Notes: generated by a model from the sequence alone, not told the origin. 64,000 nt of DNA from a bacterium (GCA_030690415.1 JAUYGZ010000003.1:124001-188000); one strand, 5' to 3'. Counted from the first letter of the stretch, positions 17,278 to 25,946 are shown. A program made the numbers and translations.

Positions 17278-18939
17278 TTAGCTAAGACCTGCTGCTATAA
17301 GCTCTTCTTCGTCAGGGACAGGAGCCGGTGCAGGAGCTTTTTCCCCCTTCTTGGGAGCTGGAGCTTCCTTCCCGGTGGCGCTGTGTCGTCTCATCTGAAG
17401 TCCGTCGGCACCCTTCTTCCCGACCATATCCTGGATCCTCGCCAGATACTGGCTCAGGGGGATACGGACCTTGGCCGCGCCTTGACTCTGTTCCTTTTTC
17501 GAAGTGGAAAGGGGAGTGGACGGTCCAACGATTTCGATGAGGTCTGTGCCTGAAAACAGTTTAAACTTCTCATCATGCCCGTTAATCCTGATACTGATCT
17601 CGACACTGCTTGTGTTGGGTTCGAAGAAATGTTCTTCCTGCTGGATGATGAGAGCTTGTCCTTCCAGATTGAGGCCAATATCGCGTCCACTGTCGTGAAG
17701 CTGGTTGATCTCTCTCTGAAATTCGTAGAGGCGGTAGAGGGAGTAGCCACTCTGAAAGGAAGGCTTTCCGGGAGGGGTCCCTTCGAAGAGCGTCCGGTAA
17801 GGACTGGGGCTCATCCGATCATCGAGCGGGATCCGTTCATACCACCAGGTATTGCTAAAGGCATTTTCCTGTTCCACTTGAGGTGAAATTTCAGCCGCTT
17901 CGGCTTCTTCCTCTCCCCGTACAGCAATAACATCGACGCTTACATTTCCCGAGCTGTCCCGATGAATACCGATCGCCAGCTGATTAAAATCGTCCTCTCC
18001 CTTCAGGAGTTCTTCAAACTCAGGCTTTTGCTTCAGGGCCTGAAACAAGGCTCGGGGATCGCCGCCAAAAGGATATTGCTGGTCTTCAAATCGGAAGGTG
18101 GCGGAGATTTCCTTAGCGTGTAGATTCTTTCTCTTTTGTCTGACTTCTTTGATTCGTTTTGCGAAGGATTCATCTGTTTCCGAGACCTCTATGGGAGTGC
18201 TGGACTTGCCTACTTCAGGCTCGGGAGGTCCTTCCAGCCTCCACTCTTCTCCATTTTTAAACGTAAAGCGAGGCTGTCCTCCGGGAGTCCACTCCGTCGC
18301 GGCCTCACTCTTCAGGGTTTCCCGGGAAAGGGGAGGGAGTTCACGGTACCTCAGGTCAGTGAGGCGTGTCCCTGAGTCCTGGTTGACAAGGGCAGCCCTT
18401 TTCAGAGCTTTTTTGGACAGAGGATGGCTGCTCTTGAGCAAAGCAAGCCCGGAGCCTCTGGCCTGATTGATTTGTTGAGAGAGCTCCTGGACGAACCATC
18501 CGTCAGAGGAAATTTCCGGCCCGGTCACAACGGCTTCTTCTGTGTGAATATCAGTGATCAGAGGCGTCAATAAGCCTTCCCTCTCTATGAAATCCGCATC
18601 ACTTCCGGCCCCTGCTGGCATGCGATCCAGTTCCGGTATTCTCTTCTCGAGGTATTCTGCAATTTGCTTTCGAATACTGAAAAGAAAGGGCTTCTCCTTT
18701 CCAAGAACATCCTTGTTGCCAACCATATCCTGAAGAGAACGGAGATTGTCCGCAGCCAATTTGTCGAGTTCCTCACCTCCCGGGAAACGCCTTAATAAAG
18801 CTGTAGCTAGCTTTTCACGGGTTTCGGTCGCAACATTCAGGATTGTTTCGGGAGCTTTTTTCAGCAGTTCAAATCCCTTTCCGAGGTGTTCTTTGCCCAA
18901 TCCCCAAACCTTGCCGATACTATTAGTAATGAGTCCCAT
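17278..18939 (-). CDS. Hypothetical 553-residue protein, operon partner of the CAP-like gene
   Basis: I do not recognise a family. The N-terminal 60 residues are helical and amphipathic (VWGLGKEHLGKGFELLKKAPETI). The middle has repeated acidic and Pro-rich linkers. The 260-360 region carries a beta-rich segment (EISATFRFEDQQYPFGGDPRALFQALKQ). The C-terminus has a motif VRIPLSQYLARIQDMVGKK, similar in style to VSVPFSKVLNDVDQQLAKR in the neighbouring protein. It ends in an Ala/Pro/Lys tail. No signal peptide or membrane helix. The shared layout and 10-base spacing suggest that the two proteins work together, perhaps as large cytoplasmic or structural proteins, but this is inference. Confidence 0.65.
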   Translation of the reverse strand: MGLITNSIGKVWGLGKEHLGKGFELLKKAPETILNVATETREKLATALLRRFPGGEELDKLAADNLRSLQDMVGNKDVLGKEKPFLFSIRKQIAEYLEKRIPELDRMPAGAGSDADFIEREGLLTPLITDIHTEEAVVTGPEISSDGWFVQELSQQINQARGSGLALLKSSHPLSKKALKRAALVNQDSGTRLTDLRYRELPPLSRETLKSEAATEWTPGGQPRFTFKNGEEWRLEGPPEPEVGKSSTPIEVSETDESFAKRIKEVRQKRKNLHAKEISATFRFEDQQYPFGGDPRALFQALKQKPEFEELLKGEDDFNQLAIGIHRDSSGNVSVDVIAVRGEEEAEAAEISPQVEQENAFSNTWWYERIPLDDRMSPSPYRTLFEGTPPGKPSFQSGYSLYRLYEFQREINQLHDSGRDIGLNLEGQALIIQQEEHFFEPNTSSVEISIRINGHDEKFKLFSGTDLIEIVGPSTPLSTSKKEQSQGAAKVRIPLSQYLARIQDMVGKKGADGLQMRRHSATGKEAPAPKKGEKAPAPAPVPDEEELIAAGLS

Positions 18940-18960
18940 AGAGAGGGTTATGCTCCCTAT

Positions 18961-18966
18961 ATTATA
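18961..18966 (-). promoter_or_regulatory. -10 box for the two-gene minus-strand operon
   Basis: On the minus strand TATAAT lies 22 bases before the ATG of the 553-residue gene, in an A/T-rich stretch (TTTTATAGTATAATATAGGG). No clear -35 was found. Confidence 0.4.
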
Positions 18967-19261
18967 CTATAAAATACATAAAAATGCCATCAGAGATCAT
19001 TGGAATATCACATTGCCTTTTCAAGAAAAGCATCCTAAAATGCCTCCTTGTATACTTTCCGTATACGAGCGTTTATTGTCCCGGGTCATGATGTTGGGAA
19101 GGGAAATATTGAACCCTTTTTCACATCACGGCCTCCGAATGATGAACCTTGACAATCAGGACGGAACCAAGCTGACATATGTCGGCATACCGTAAACTCA
19201 AAAAATATCCATTGACCGGGGAATTGGGATCAGAGTCGAAGCAGCGAACGTGGAAAAGACT

Positions 19262-19453
19262 AAAACCTTGAGCGCAGGATATGCGCATAAGGTTTTGTTC
19301 TTTTCACTTCAGGGCTCCGGTTCTTGTCCCCTGGTCAAATCAAGCGCGGATCGTGTCCGCGTCTTCATTCAGGGGCTGTCCAGTGGACATGCCCCTGAGG
19401 GGCGAGTCAACCCTCTCAGGCGACAGCCGAGGGGGTGGTGGAGAAGGAAGGAA
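19262..19453 (+). promoter_or_regulatory. Highly structured nhaD leader, candidate riboswitch
   Basis: Several hairpins precede nhaD. AAAACCTT/AAGGTTTT (19262-19296) has an inner GCGCA/TGCGC stem. CGCGGA/TCCGCG spans 19345-19361. AGGGGC-TGTCC...GGACA-T-GCCCCT (19371-19396) is an 11-bp stem with one bulge. The 3' arm GCCCC of this last hairpin can instead pair with GGGGC just after it (GCCCC-TGA-GGGGC), so two folds exclude each other, as in a switch. The Shine-Dalgarno sequence AAGGAAGG follows. Na+-sensing riboswitches of the DUF1646 type are known upstream of Na+ transporters, but I cannot confirm the class by eye. Confidence 0.4.
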
Positions 19454-20776
19454 ATGGAAATCATAATGGCTGTGCTCTTCTTGGTGGGCCTTGCGCTCAT
19501 CGCGACGGAGCACAAATCGAAGCTTGACAAGGGCGCTGTCGCCTTGGTCCTGGCATTCATTCTCTGGTCAATGGTCGCCCTCTTGGGCGGCCACTCCAAG
19601 GAGGAGCTGAAAGCCCATCTCGGGCACACCACAATGGAGGTGGCTCAGATAGTGTTGTTTCTTTTGGGAGCCATGACCATCGTCGAGATGGTCTCCCTCC
19701 ACGGGGGATTCGACATAATCACCAAGAAGCTCTCAAAAATCAGGAGCAAGGCTAAGCTCCTGGTAATCTCCTGTGTTTTGACTTTTTTTCTCTCTGCGCT
19801 GCTCGATAACATGACGATCACAATCGTCATGGCGGTGATCCTACGGGGAGTGTTTCTTCGCAAAGAACAGGAACAGGATCGTTTCCTGTTCACCGGCATG
19901 GTGGTCCTAGCGGCCAACGCTGGCGGTGCCTGGTCGCCCATGGGCGACGTCACGACCACCATGTTGTGGGTGGGGGATAAGGTGAGCGCGCTGAAGCTCA
20001 TCCAGTTTCTCCTCATCCCCTCACTTATCTGTATGCTTGTGCCCCTTGGGGTGCAGGTGATGCGGATGTGGGGACAGGAGGTGGTCTCCAGTCCCACAGA
20101 AAATGGCAACGGCAAGGTGGTCCCGGGGGCGTGGATCATCCTCACCGTTGGAATCGGGGGACTGCTCGCGGTCCCGGCGCTGAAGGTCCTGACGGGCCTT
20201 CCCCCATTTATGTGTATGCTTTTCAGTCTCGGACTTTTGTGGGTGACGGCGGAGGTCGTCCACAAGGGGGACGCCCATCTCACCCCGGCAGACGCCGAGG
20301 CGCACAATCATGGAGAGAAAAAGCTCTCCGTGGCCAAGGCCCTCGAAAGAATAGGGATGCCCAGCATCCTATTTTTCGCAGGTATTTTGCTCGCCGTGGG
20401 GGCGCTCCAGGCGGAGGGGCTCATGGTGAGCCTGGCTGAGCTCTTCAGCCTCAGCCTCGAACTCGCCCCAGAGGAGGTGGCCTTCGTACTGGGGCTGCTA
20501 TCGGGGGGGGTCGACAACGTGCCCCTGACCGCGGCGTCGATGGGGATGTATAATCTCCCTATGGACGATCCTTTCTGGCACAGTCTTGCCTACTGTGTAG
20601 GCACGGGGGGGACGTTACTCATCATTGGTAGTGCCGCGGGCGTTGTCGTGATGAGTAAGAAGGGGCAAGACGGGAAAGAAGAGGGCATACCATTTTTCTG
20701 GTATGCCCTGAGGATTGGCCCAATGGCTCTCCTCGGGTATTTTTCGGGCTACGGAGTGCTCCTCCTTCTGGAGTAG
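19454..20776 (+). CDS. nhaD: NhaD-type Na+/H+ antiporter
   Basis: This integral membrane protein of 440 residues exports Na+ in exchange for H+ (ion transporter superfamily). Typical NhaD features are GLALIATEHKSKLDKGAVAL near the start, the conserved SALLDNMTITIVMAVIL, then NAGGAWSPMGDVTTTMLW, and late GGVDNVPLTAASMGMYNL. About twelve hydrophobic helices are visible. The ORF track starts at GTG 19250, but the first 68 codons are leader RNA. ATG 19454 has a good Shine-Dalgarno (AAGGAAGG) and gives the correct N-terminus. Codons are G/C-rich at the third position, unlike the neighbours, suggesting transfer. A perfect 10-bp inverted repeat lies inside the 3' part of the gene. Confidence 0.9.
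   Translation: MEIIMAVLFLVGLALIATEHKSKLDKGAVALVLAFILWSMVALLGGHSKEELKAHLGHTTMEVAQIVLFLLGAMTIVEMVSLHGGFDIITKKLSKIRSKAKLLVISCVLTFFLSALLDNMTITIVMAVILRGVFLRKEQEQDRFLFTGMVVLAANAGGAWSPMGDVTTTMLWVGDKVSALKLIQFLLIPSLICMLVPLGVQVMRMWGQEVVSSPTENGNGKVVPGAWIILTVGIGGLLAVPALKVLTGLPPFMCMLFSLGLLWVTAEVVHKGDAHLTPADAEAHNHGEKKLSVAKALERIGMPSILFFAGILLAVGALQAEGLMVSLAELFSLSLELAPEEVAFVLGLLSGGVDNVPLTAASMGMYNLPMDDPFWHSLAYCVGTGGTLLIIGSAAGVVVMSKKGQDGKEEGIPFFWYALRIGPMALLGYFSGYGVLLLLE
20683..20708. repeat. Perfect 10-bp inverted repeat inside nhaD
   Basis: GGGCATACCA-TTTTTC-TGGTATGCCC lies within the coding sequence (residues EGIPFFWYALR). It would form a stable hairpin in the mRNA about 70 bases before the stop. It may be chance, or it may pause or protect the transcript. 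Confidence 0.5.
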
Positions 20777-21242
20777 AGCAGCCATAACCAAAGCGCATGA
20801 TGATCGGATGGAGGAATCCATTCGCTTTCTGATGCAAAATCCGTCCTGATTGTCACACGCTTATTGCTTGAGCAGAGCTTTTTTTTGACGCACTTGGACC
20901 GCGGGGGACAGGCGTTCTGTCCCGTCTAATACTTCGCACAATATACCTTGTACGTAATAAAACAAAAACAAGAAAGGGGAGGTAAGTCTACGATCAAATA
21001 ATGAATTTTTGTTTGTTCGACTTATTACTATCCTAGAATCAAAAAAAATTACGCAAAAATATCACCGTTCACAACGTAAGAAAATTCCTTCCAGAACCAG
21101 TCTGACCTACGCCTTAGCTTCAGACTTTCCGTTTCCATCTTCCTCAGGTAATCTATCCCCAGCTCAATGAAAAAAACGTCTGAAATCGAATCCTATTGCT
21201 CTCATTTTTTCCGTTCTCCATTTTTCATTTTCAATTCCTCAT
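20777..21242. other. 466-base gap between nhaD and tpiA
   Basis: This gap holds the right inverted-repeat end of the nhaD cassette (20840-20855) and a T8 tract near 20879. A 7-bp hairpin GGGACAG-GCGTT-CTGTCCC follows at 20905-20923. After that comes about 300 bases of A/T-rich sequence with a purine-rich AAAGGGGAGGTAAG but no following ORF of note. I see no convincing gene. Confidence 0.5.
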
Positions 21243-21899
21243 ATGCTCATCATCAATTTCAAGACTTATCACGAATCAACCGGCGCCGCGGCCCTCAGAT
21301 TAGCCGAACACATCGATCAGGTTTCTGCAAACGCGCCTGCCGAAGTGTTGATTGCCGTTCAGGCGCTTGACTTGGAGAAAATTGCAAGCATTGTAAAACA
21401 TGTTAAAGTAATTGCTCAGCACGTCGATGGGGTTGGATACGGAGCACATACCGGACATATTTTACCTGAGGAGCTCAAGAAACGAGGGGCCGTTGGGACC
21501 TTGATTAACCATTCAGAAAGACCAATCCCCACCGAACATCTGGGCAAGGTTATTGATATGGCACAGGTCCATTTCCCCGATTACACGATCGTCTGCTCCC
21601 CTTCTTATGAAGAAACACTTTTGATTGACCAGAACTTTGACCCCCGCATAATTGCTTTCGAGCCACCGGAGCTTATCGGAGGAGATGTTTCTGTTTCCTC
21701 AGCACAGCCGGAGATTATCAAAAAGGTGGTCGATATTTCTCCCGAACAACAAATCCTGGTGGGTGCCGGCGTGAAGACCCTGGAGGACATCAAAATCAGT
21801 CTTGAGTTGGGAGCCATCGGTATCCTGGTGGCCAGTGGTGTGGTAAAGGCGGATGACCCTGCGGCAGTGGTACGAGAATTTTTATCGGCCTGGGAATAA
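21243..21899 (+). CDS. tpiA: Triosephosphate isomerase, archaeal-type
   Basis: This enzyme interconverts dihydroxyacetone phosphate and glyceraldehyde 3-phosphate. At 218 residues it is shorter than the usual bacterial enzyme (about 250). The motifs are those of the archaeal tetrameric form: INFKTYHEST (active-site Asn-Phe-Lys), QHVDGVGYGAHTGHILPEELKKRG, TLINHSERPI (catalytic His), AFEPPELIGGDVSVS (catalytic Glu), and LVGAGVKTLEDIK (phosphate loop). It is followed 6 bases later by the Wzy-riboflavin kinase gene. The archaeal type also occurs in several CPR lineages, so this supports the taxonomic guess. Confidence 0.93.
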   Translation: MLIINFKTYHESTGAAALRLAEHIDQVSANAPAEVLIAVQALDLEKIASIVKHVKVIAQHVDGVGYGAHTGHILPEELKKRGAVGTLINHSERPIPTEHLGKVIDMAQVHFPDYTIVCSPSYEETLLIDQNFDPRIIAFEPPELIGGDVSVSSAQPEIIKKVVDISPEQQILVGAGVKTLEDIKISLELGAIGILVASGVVKADDPAAVVREFLSAWE

Positions 21900-21905
21900 T
21901 TCTTC

Positions 21906-23546
21906 ATGAAGAGCAATCGCCTTTTTTCCGTTTTTCAGATAGCCCTGCTCGCTCTTCCGGCCTTCTTTTTGCTGTATCTCTGGAAAACCTGGTTTTGGTT
22001 TCTGGTGCCCCTTCCCACGAATGGGTTGGAATACGCCACGGGATTTCTTCTGCTCTGGTATGTGCTGGGACTGATGTTCTTCGATTTCCCAAGGCCCCGA
22101 ATGAGCTCGCGTTGGCAGTGGATCGCGGTCATTCTCTTCCTGGTGGCCGCCACGGTGGCCACAGCAGAGACCGTTCTCCACCTGGAAAAGGGCCGTGCCG
22201 TTCCCCTTGGGATCTGGAAAGGATGGTTTATGGCTCCGGCGACGTATTTCTTTCTCCTCATCGCGAGCTTCAGATCACGGGACGAGCTTAAAAAGCTCAT
22301 TGATGTGACGATCGGAATCATTGCCTTCACAGCAGGTGCCATGTTACTTCAGTACTTTAGCGGGATCTTCAGCGAGGTCACCGCGACTTACGATCTGCGT
22401 CTGGTTTGGCCTTATCTGGATCCCCTCTCAGGATTGGGGACCAGCGGCAATTATCCGGCACTCTTTATCTCCCCTTTCCTGGCCATGGCCTGGATCATGT
22501 TGATGAGGAGCCAAAAGGGTCTGGATCGATGGTATTACGCCATCGGGATTCTGATGATGCTGGCGACTGTCTACTTCACCCAATCCTATGGCGCCTGGAT
22601 GGCAGTGATCGGTGCCTGTGCCGTCGCCAGTTTCTTCAGGACCCATGGAAAAACGAGATGGGTGATTGTTCCTTTTATGACATTACTTCTGCTTGGAGGG
22701 CTCTACCTGGATCAAAAAAATTCAGAGAAATTTCAGTTTGCAGTTGATACGACACAAGAAAACGTGATCGGCTCAGGAGAGGAACGCCTCAATATTTGGG
22801 CTGTGAGCTGGGACCTTATCGAGAGAGATCCCCTCTGGGGCGTGGGTCCCGGACAATTTCAAAGGGCCTTCGAGAGACAGGCACCCTTTACGCTCAATCG
22901 CGACGTGAGTAGGCAAGAGATCAATCACGCATTGCACACCCACAATACCTTTCTGATGTTTTGGCTTTCCAATGGAATCTTCGGGGTCCTGACTTTTCTC
23001 CTCTTGTTTGGAGTTTTGATTTGGTCAATACCTCGGGAATGGAGATGGGTCCTTCTGACTCCCCTGCTCTACTATCTGCTCCACGGACTCATCGATGTTT
23101 TTTATTGGAAAAACGACCTGGCCTACAGCTTCTGGTTTTTCGCGGGTCTTATTGTGATTGCTCAAAATCTGAATACGGTATCCGGAAAGGTTGAGCATGG
23201 GATAAAAATGGGTCGTGAATTAGGCTTCCCTACAGCCAATATCCAACTTGATCTCAAACTGAATAAAGACTACGGAGTCTACGCTGTTATTCTCAGAATT
23301 GAGAAAGAAAAAAAAATGGGACTCCTCTACTACGGACCACGGATGACCAAAGGTCTTCCGGAAAACATGGTGTGCGAGGTGACAGTCCTGGATTTCGAAG
23401 GTGATCTCTACGATAAAAAAATCAGTTTCAAAATCGGGAAATTTATCCGCGGCCCGATGAAGTTTGATTCTCCGGAAGAGCTTAAAAAGCAGATTCAAAA
23501 AGATATCCTGGTAGCCAGAAACAAGAGATTTAAAATATCTGCTTAG
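21906..23546 (+). CDS. Fusion of O-antigen ligase/polymerase-like membrane protein with riboflavin kinase
   Basis: One continuous 546-residue frame. Residues 1-420 form about ten membrane helices with the Wzy_C/WaaL pattern WGVGPGQFQRAFE...NHALHTHNTFLMFWLSNGIFGVLTFLLLF. This type of protein joins lipid-linked glycans. Residues about 424-546 are a full riboflavin kinase domain: SGKVEHGIKMGRELGFPTANI (ATP/Mg loop), DYGVYAVIL, then VCEVTVLDFEGDLYDKKISF and IRGPMKFDSPEELKKQIQKDI, the expected end of the RibF kinase half. No FAD-synthetase half is present. The last membrane helix is about ten residues before the kinase. An in-frame GTG at the junction (IVIAQN) might allow separate expression. The 3' end overlaps mnmA by 4 bases. 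Confidence 0.8.
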   Translation: MKSNRLFSVFQIALLALPAFFLLYLWKTWFWFLVPLPTNGLEYATGFLLLWYVLGLMFFDFPRPRMSSRWQWIAVILFLVAATVATAETVLHLEKGRAVPLGIWKGWFMAPATYFFLLIASFRSRDELKKLIDVTIGIIAFTAGAMLLQYFSGIFSEVTATYDLRLVWPYLDPLSGLGTSGNYPALFISPFLAMAWIMLMRSQKGLDRWYYAIGILMMLATVYFTQSYGAWMAVIGACAVASFFRTHGKTRWVIVPFMTLLLLGGLYLDQKNSEKFQFAVDTTQENVIGSGEERLNIWAVSWDLIERDPLWGVGPGQFQRAFERQAPFTLNRDVSRQEINHALHTHNTFLMFWLSNGIFGVLTFLLLFGVLIWSIPREWRWVLLTPLLYYLLHGLIDVFYWKNDLAYSFWFFAGLIVIAQNLNTVSGKVEHGIKMGRELGFPTANIQLDLKLNKDYGVYAVILRIEKEKKMGLLYYGPRMTKGLPENMVCEVTVLDFEGDLYDKKISFKIGKFIRGPMKFDSPEELKKQIQKDILVARNKRFKISA

Positions 23547-24634
23547 ATAAAGATCTCCCCCCCTCCCACACAGTACTCACCGTCATAAATCACCACAAAT
23601 TGTCCGGGGGTGATGCCCGAGACTGGTTCTTCGAATTCGACTTCGCCATTCCACAGTTCACCGGAGTCATCGGAGTAGGAGGTTCCTTTCCTTTTTAGTT
23701 TCCCGGCATACGCTTTACCAGCGTAACGAATCTTGAGTTGATAGATTCGTGATTCGTCCAGATCAGGGGCAATCAGATTAAGATTTTTGATCTGTACTTT
23801 TCTTAGTTGTGTCTGATCCTGCAGGCCTACCACTAGTTCATTCTTGTCTTCATTCTTCCCGATCACATAAAGCGGTTCCTCCAATCCTCCCAAATCCAGA
23901 CCCTTTCGTTGACCCAGAGTATAAAATGGAAGGCCTCGGTGCGTGCCGAGCTTCACTCCCTCCGGTCCGACAATATCACCCTGCTTCCAGTGCTCTTTAC
24001 CCAAATTTCGCTTCAGAAATGGCTCAGGAGTTTTTTCAGGCAAAAAACAAAGATCCTGGCTTTCCCGCTTAAACCGTTTTTGGTTCATGATTCCCCACTT
24101 TACACCGAGCTTCATGACCTCAGCCTTGGTCATGTCCCCAAGGGGAAAATACATACGTGCGAGCTTTTGCCGGGTGACCCGATGGAGAAAATAGCTCTGG
24201 TCTTTGCTGGTATCTTTCCCGGCTTTCAGACGGTAGAGTCCGTCTTGCTCTTCTACCTTCGCATAGTGTCCCGTGCAGACCTTGTCCGCGCCAAGCTCAA
24301 CACCTTTCTCCAGCAAGGCTCCAAAGCGAATGTTGCGATTGCAGCTCACGCAGGGGTTCGGAGTTCTTCCTTCCTCATAAACTTTCAGATAGGCATCCTC
24401 CACGATCCGTTTCTTAAAAATCTCTCGAAAATCCATCGTGTAAAATGGGATCTCATAGCGATCCGCCACTTGTCGGGCAAACAAGAGATCTGAAGTATTG
24501 CAGCACTTATTTTTGTGCATGTCCTCAGACCAGAGGATCATGTGTACCCCGATCACTTCATGTCCTTCCTTCTTCAGTTTCACCGCTGCCACAGAAGAAT
24601 CCACCCCTCCCGACATGCCGACCAAGTATTTCAT
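23543..24634 (-). CDS. mnmA: tRNA-specific 2-thiouridylase
   Basis: MnmA thiolates U34 of tRNAs for Lys, Glu and Gln using a persulfide from a cysteine desulfurase chain. The PP-loop SGGVDSSVAAVKLKKEGHEVIGVHM is at the N-terminus. The catalytic Cys lies in GRTPNPCVSCNRNIRFG and the second in SQDLCFLPE. The C-terminal beta-barrel ends FVVIYDGEYCVGGGEIFI. It is 363 residues, normal. It is the last gene of a long minus-strand run and converges with the fusion gene. Confidence 0.95.
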   Translation of the reverse strand: MKYLVGMSGGVDSSVAAVKLKKEGHEVIGVHMILWSEDMHKNKCCNTSDLLFARQVADRYEIPFYTMDFREIFKKRIVEDAYLKVYEEGRTPNPCVSCNRNIRFGALLEKGVELGADKVCTGHYAKVEEQDGLYRLKAGKDTSKDQSYFLHRVTRQKLARMYFPLGDMTKAEVMKLGVKWGIMNQKRFKRESQDLCFLPEKTPEPFLKRNLGKEHWKQGDIVGPEGVKLGTHRGLPFYTLGQRKGLDLGGLEEPLYVIGKNEDKNELVVGLQDQTQLRKVQIKNLNLIAPDLDESRIYQLKIRYAGKAYAGKLKRKGTSYSDDSGELWNGEVEFEEPVSGITPGQFVVIYDGEYCVGGGEIFI

Positions 24635-24686
24635 TTAAAAAACAATGAGCCATTATAATAACAGTTCTATTTCTGAATTACGACTC

Positions 24687-25922
24687 TCATAGCCCTTTAT
24701 CCGAAATAATCGTATTCAAAATACTCTCCACCGAAGTGTTGTTGTAGAGGAGATCATAGGAGGCATTGGCCAGGGCTACGACGGGAAGGTATTCTTGATC
24801 CAGATCTTCCGTTTCAAAGTCCCCAGTCAAAATATCCGAATATTCCAGAGCTCGGACTTCCACCTCTCCATTCAGTGGGAAATGGTGTTCCCAATCGTGT
24901 TCCTGAAGGACATTCGTAAACTCCCGCATGACACTGGCACGACCACAGAGCAGGATGGTGTTGGGCATTTTTTTGATGGGGAGCTCTTTCAGCGAAAACT
25001 CCAGGCTGGAAATCCAGATATCCAGATCGGATTGGAGAGCATCCTGAATGATATTATGGGATTTTTTTTCCAGTTCGTCTTTGCTGTAGCTCAGTTTGAG
25101 CGATTCCGCTTCCTCAAATGAAGTTGAAAGTGTGTAGGCGATTCGCTTGGTGAGCGAGTTGCCTCCCATGGCGAAGGAACGGTTCCCAACAATCTTCCCA
25201 TCCACGATGAGACAAAGATCCGTCACCCCAGCTCCGATATCCAATACTAAAGCACTGGCGAGAGCGTTTCGAAGGGCAAGCGAATGACAAATGGCAAAGC
25301 TCTGGGTAAAGACTCCCTTCAGCTCATGATACGGTAGTTCGACGGCGATGTTTTGGATCTGTCCAAACTGGTCGAGCGGCGCGAAACAATTGAAAATCTC
25401 CATTTCCACCTTGGTCCCCTGTGAGCCCCGGGGATCCGTTACCGCTTCTCCATCCAGCCGTATGGCCACCACAGAGGCATTGAGGAGCTTGAGCTCAATC
25501 TCAGAGAGACTCATCTCATCTGAAATCTGTCTTCGAATGGTGTCAAAAGCCTGCCACTGGAGTTCATGCAGAATGGTCTTAAATTCCTGAGCGGTGATGA
25601 TGGTGTCAGGCTTGCCGCGGAGATACTGCAGCGTCAGAGTAGTTCCTCGTACAAACTCACCCGAAAGCCCTACCACCATGTCACGGGGCGCGTGCTTCAC
25701 CATATTTTCGGCCTTTTTCGCGACCTGCTGGACGTTCGTAATGGTTTGAGAAATATTCACAATGGCTCCTCCCTGAAGGTTGCCATGTTGCTGTTGAACA
25801 CGGCTAAAGCCTTTTAGCTCCAGATGTTCATCCCGATCCTGAAAGACACAGGCCTTGACCGAAGCCGTGCCGATATCGAGACAGAGGAGAGAATGATCGT
25901 CTTGTGATTTTCGGCTGAGCAT
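24687..25922 (-). CDS. FtsA-like actin-family cell division protein
   Basis: A 411-residue actin-fold ATPase. The phosphate-1 motif is LLCLDIGTASVKACVF. The FtsA-specific SHS2/1C subdomain spans about residues 90-200 (ending PYHELKGVFTQSFAICHSLALR). The phosphate-2 motif is LVLDIGAGVTDLCLIVDGKIVGNRSFAMGGNSLTKRIAYTL, and ILLCGRASVMREF is the adenosine motif. FtsA tethers FtsZ to the membrane, but the expected C-terminal amphipathic helix is not obvious. PilM is a related alternative, but no type IV pilus genes are nearby. It is 52 bases upstream of mnmA. Confidence 0.75.
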   Translation of the reverse strand: MLSRKSQDDHSLLCLDIGTASVKACVFQDRDEHLELKGFSRVQQQHGNLQGGAIVNISQTITNVQQVAKKAENMVKHAPRDMVVGLSGEFVRGTTLTLQYLRGKPDTIITAQEFKTILHELQWQAFDTIRRQISDEMSLSEIELKLLNASVVAIRLDGEAVTDPRGSQGTKVEMEIFNCFAPLDQFGQIQNIAVELPYHELKGVFTQSFAICHSLALRNALASALVLDIGAGVTDLCLIVDGKIVGNRSFAMGGNSLTKRIAYTLSTSFEEAESLKLSYSKDELEKKSHNIIQDALQSDLDIWISSLEFSLKELPIKKMPNTILLCGRASVMREFTNVLQEHDWEHHFPLNGEVEVRALEYSDILTGDFETEDLDQEYLPVVALANASYDLLYNNTSVESILNTIISDKGL

Positions 25923-25946
25923 AGTTGAGGAAAGTTGGAAGGTTGG

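Larger units (their letters stand above)
19150..20855. mobile_element. nhaD cassette bounded by a perfect 16-bp inverted repeat
   Basis: TGACAATCAGGACGGA at 19150-19165 recurs exactly inverted as TCCGTCCTGATTGTCA at 20840-20855. The 1.7-kb enclosed unit contains only nhaD and its structured leader, and is visibly more G+C-rich than its flanks. No transposase lies inside and no clear target-site duplication was seen. It could be a non-autonomous transposon, an integrated cassette, or a transcription unit with symmetrical ends. The repeat is seen directly; mobility is inference. Confidence 0.45.

Noticed and set aside
19150-20855. Insertion sequence
   Set aside because: Inverted repeats exist but there is no transposase and no clear target duplication, so it was kept only as a candidate cassette.
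20905-20923. GGGACAG-GCGTT-CTGTCCC hairpin as the nhaD terminator
   Set aside because: No U-tract follows and it is about 130 bases from the stop; noted only in the gap description.
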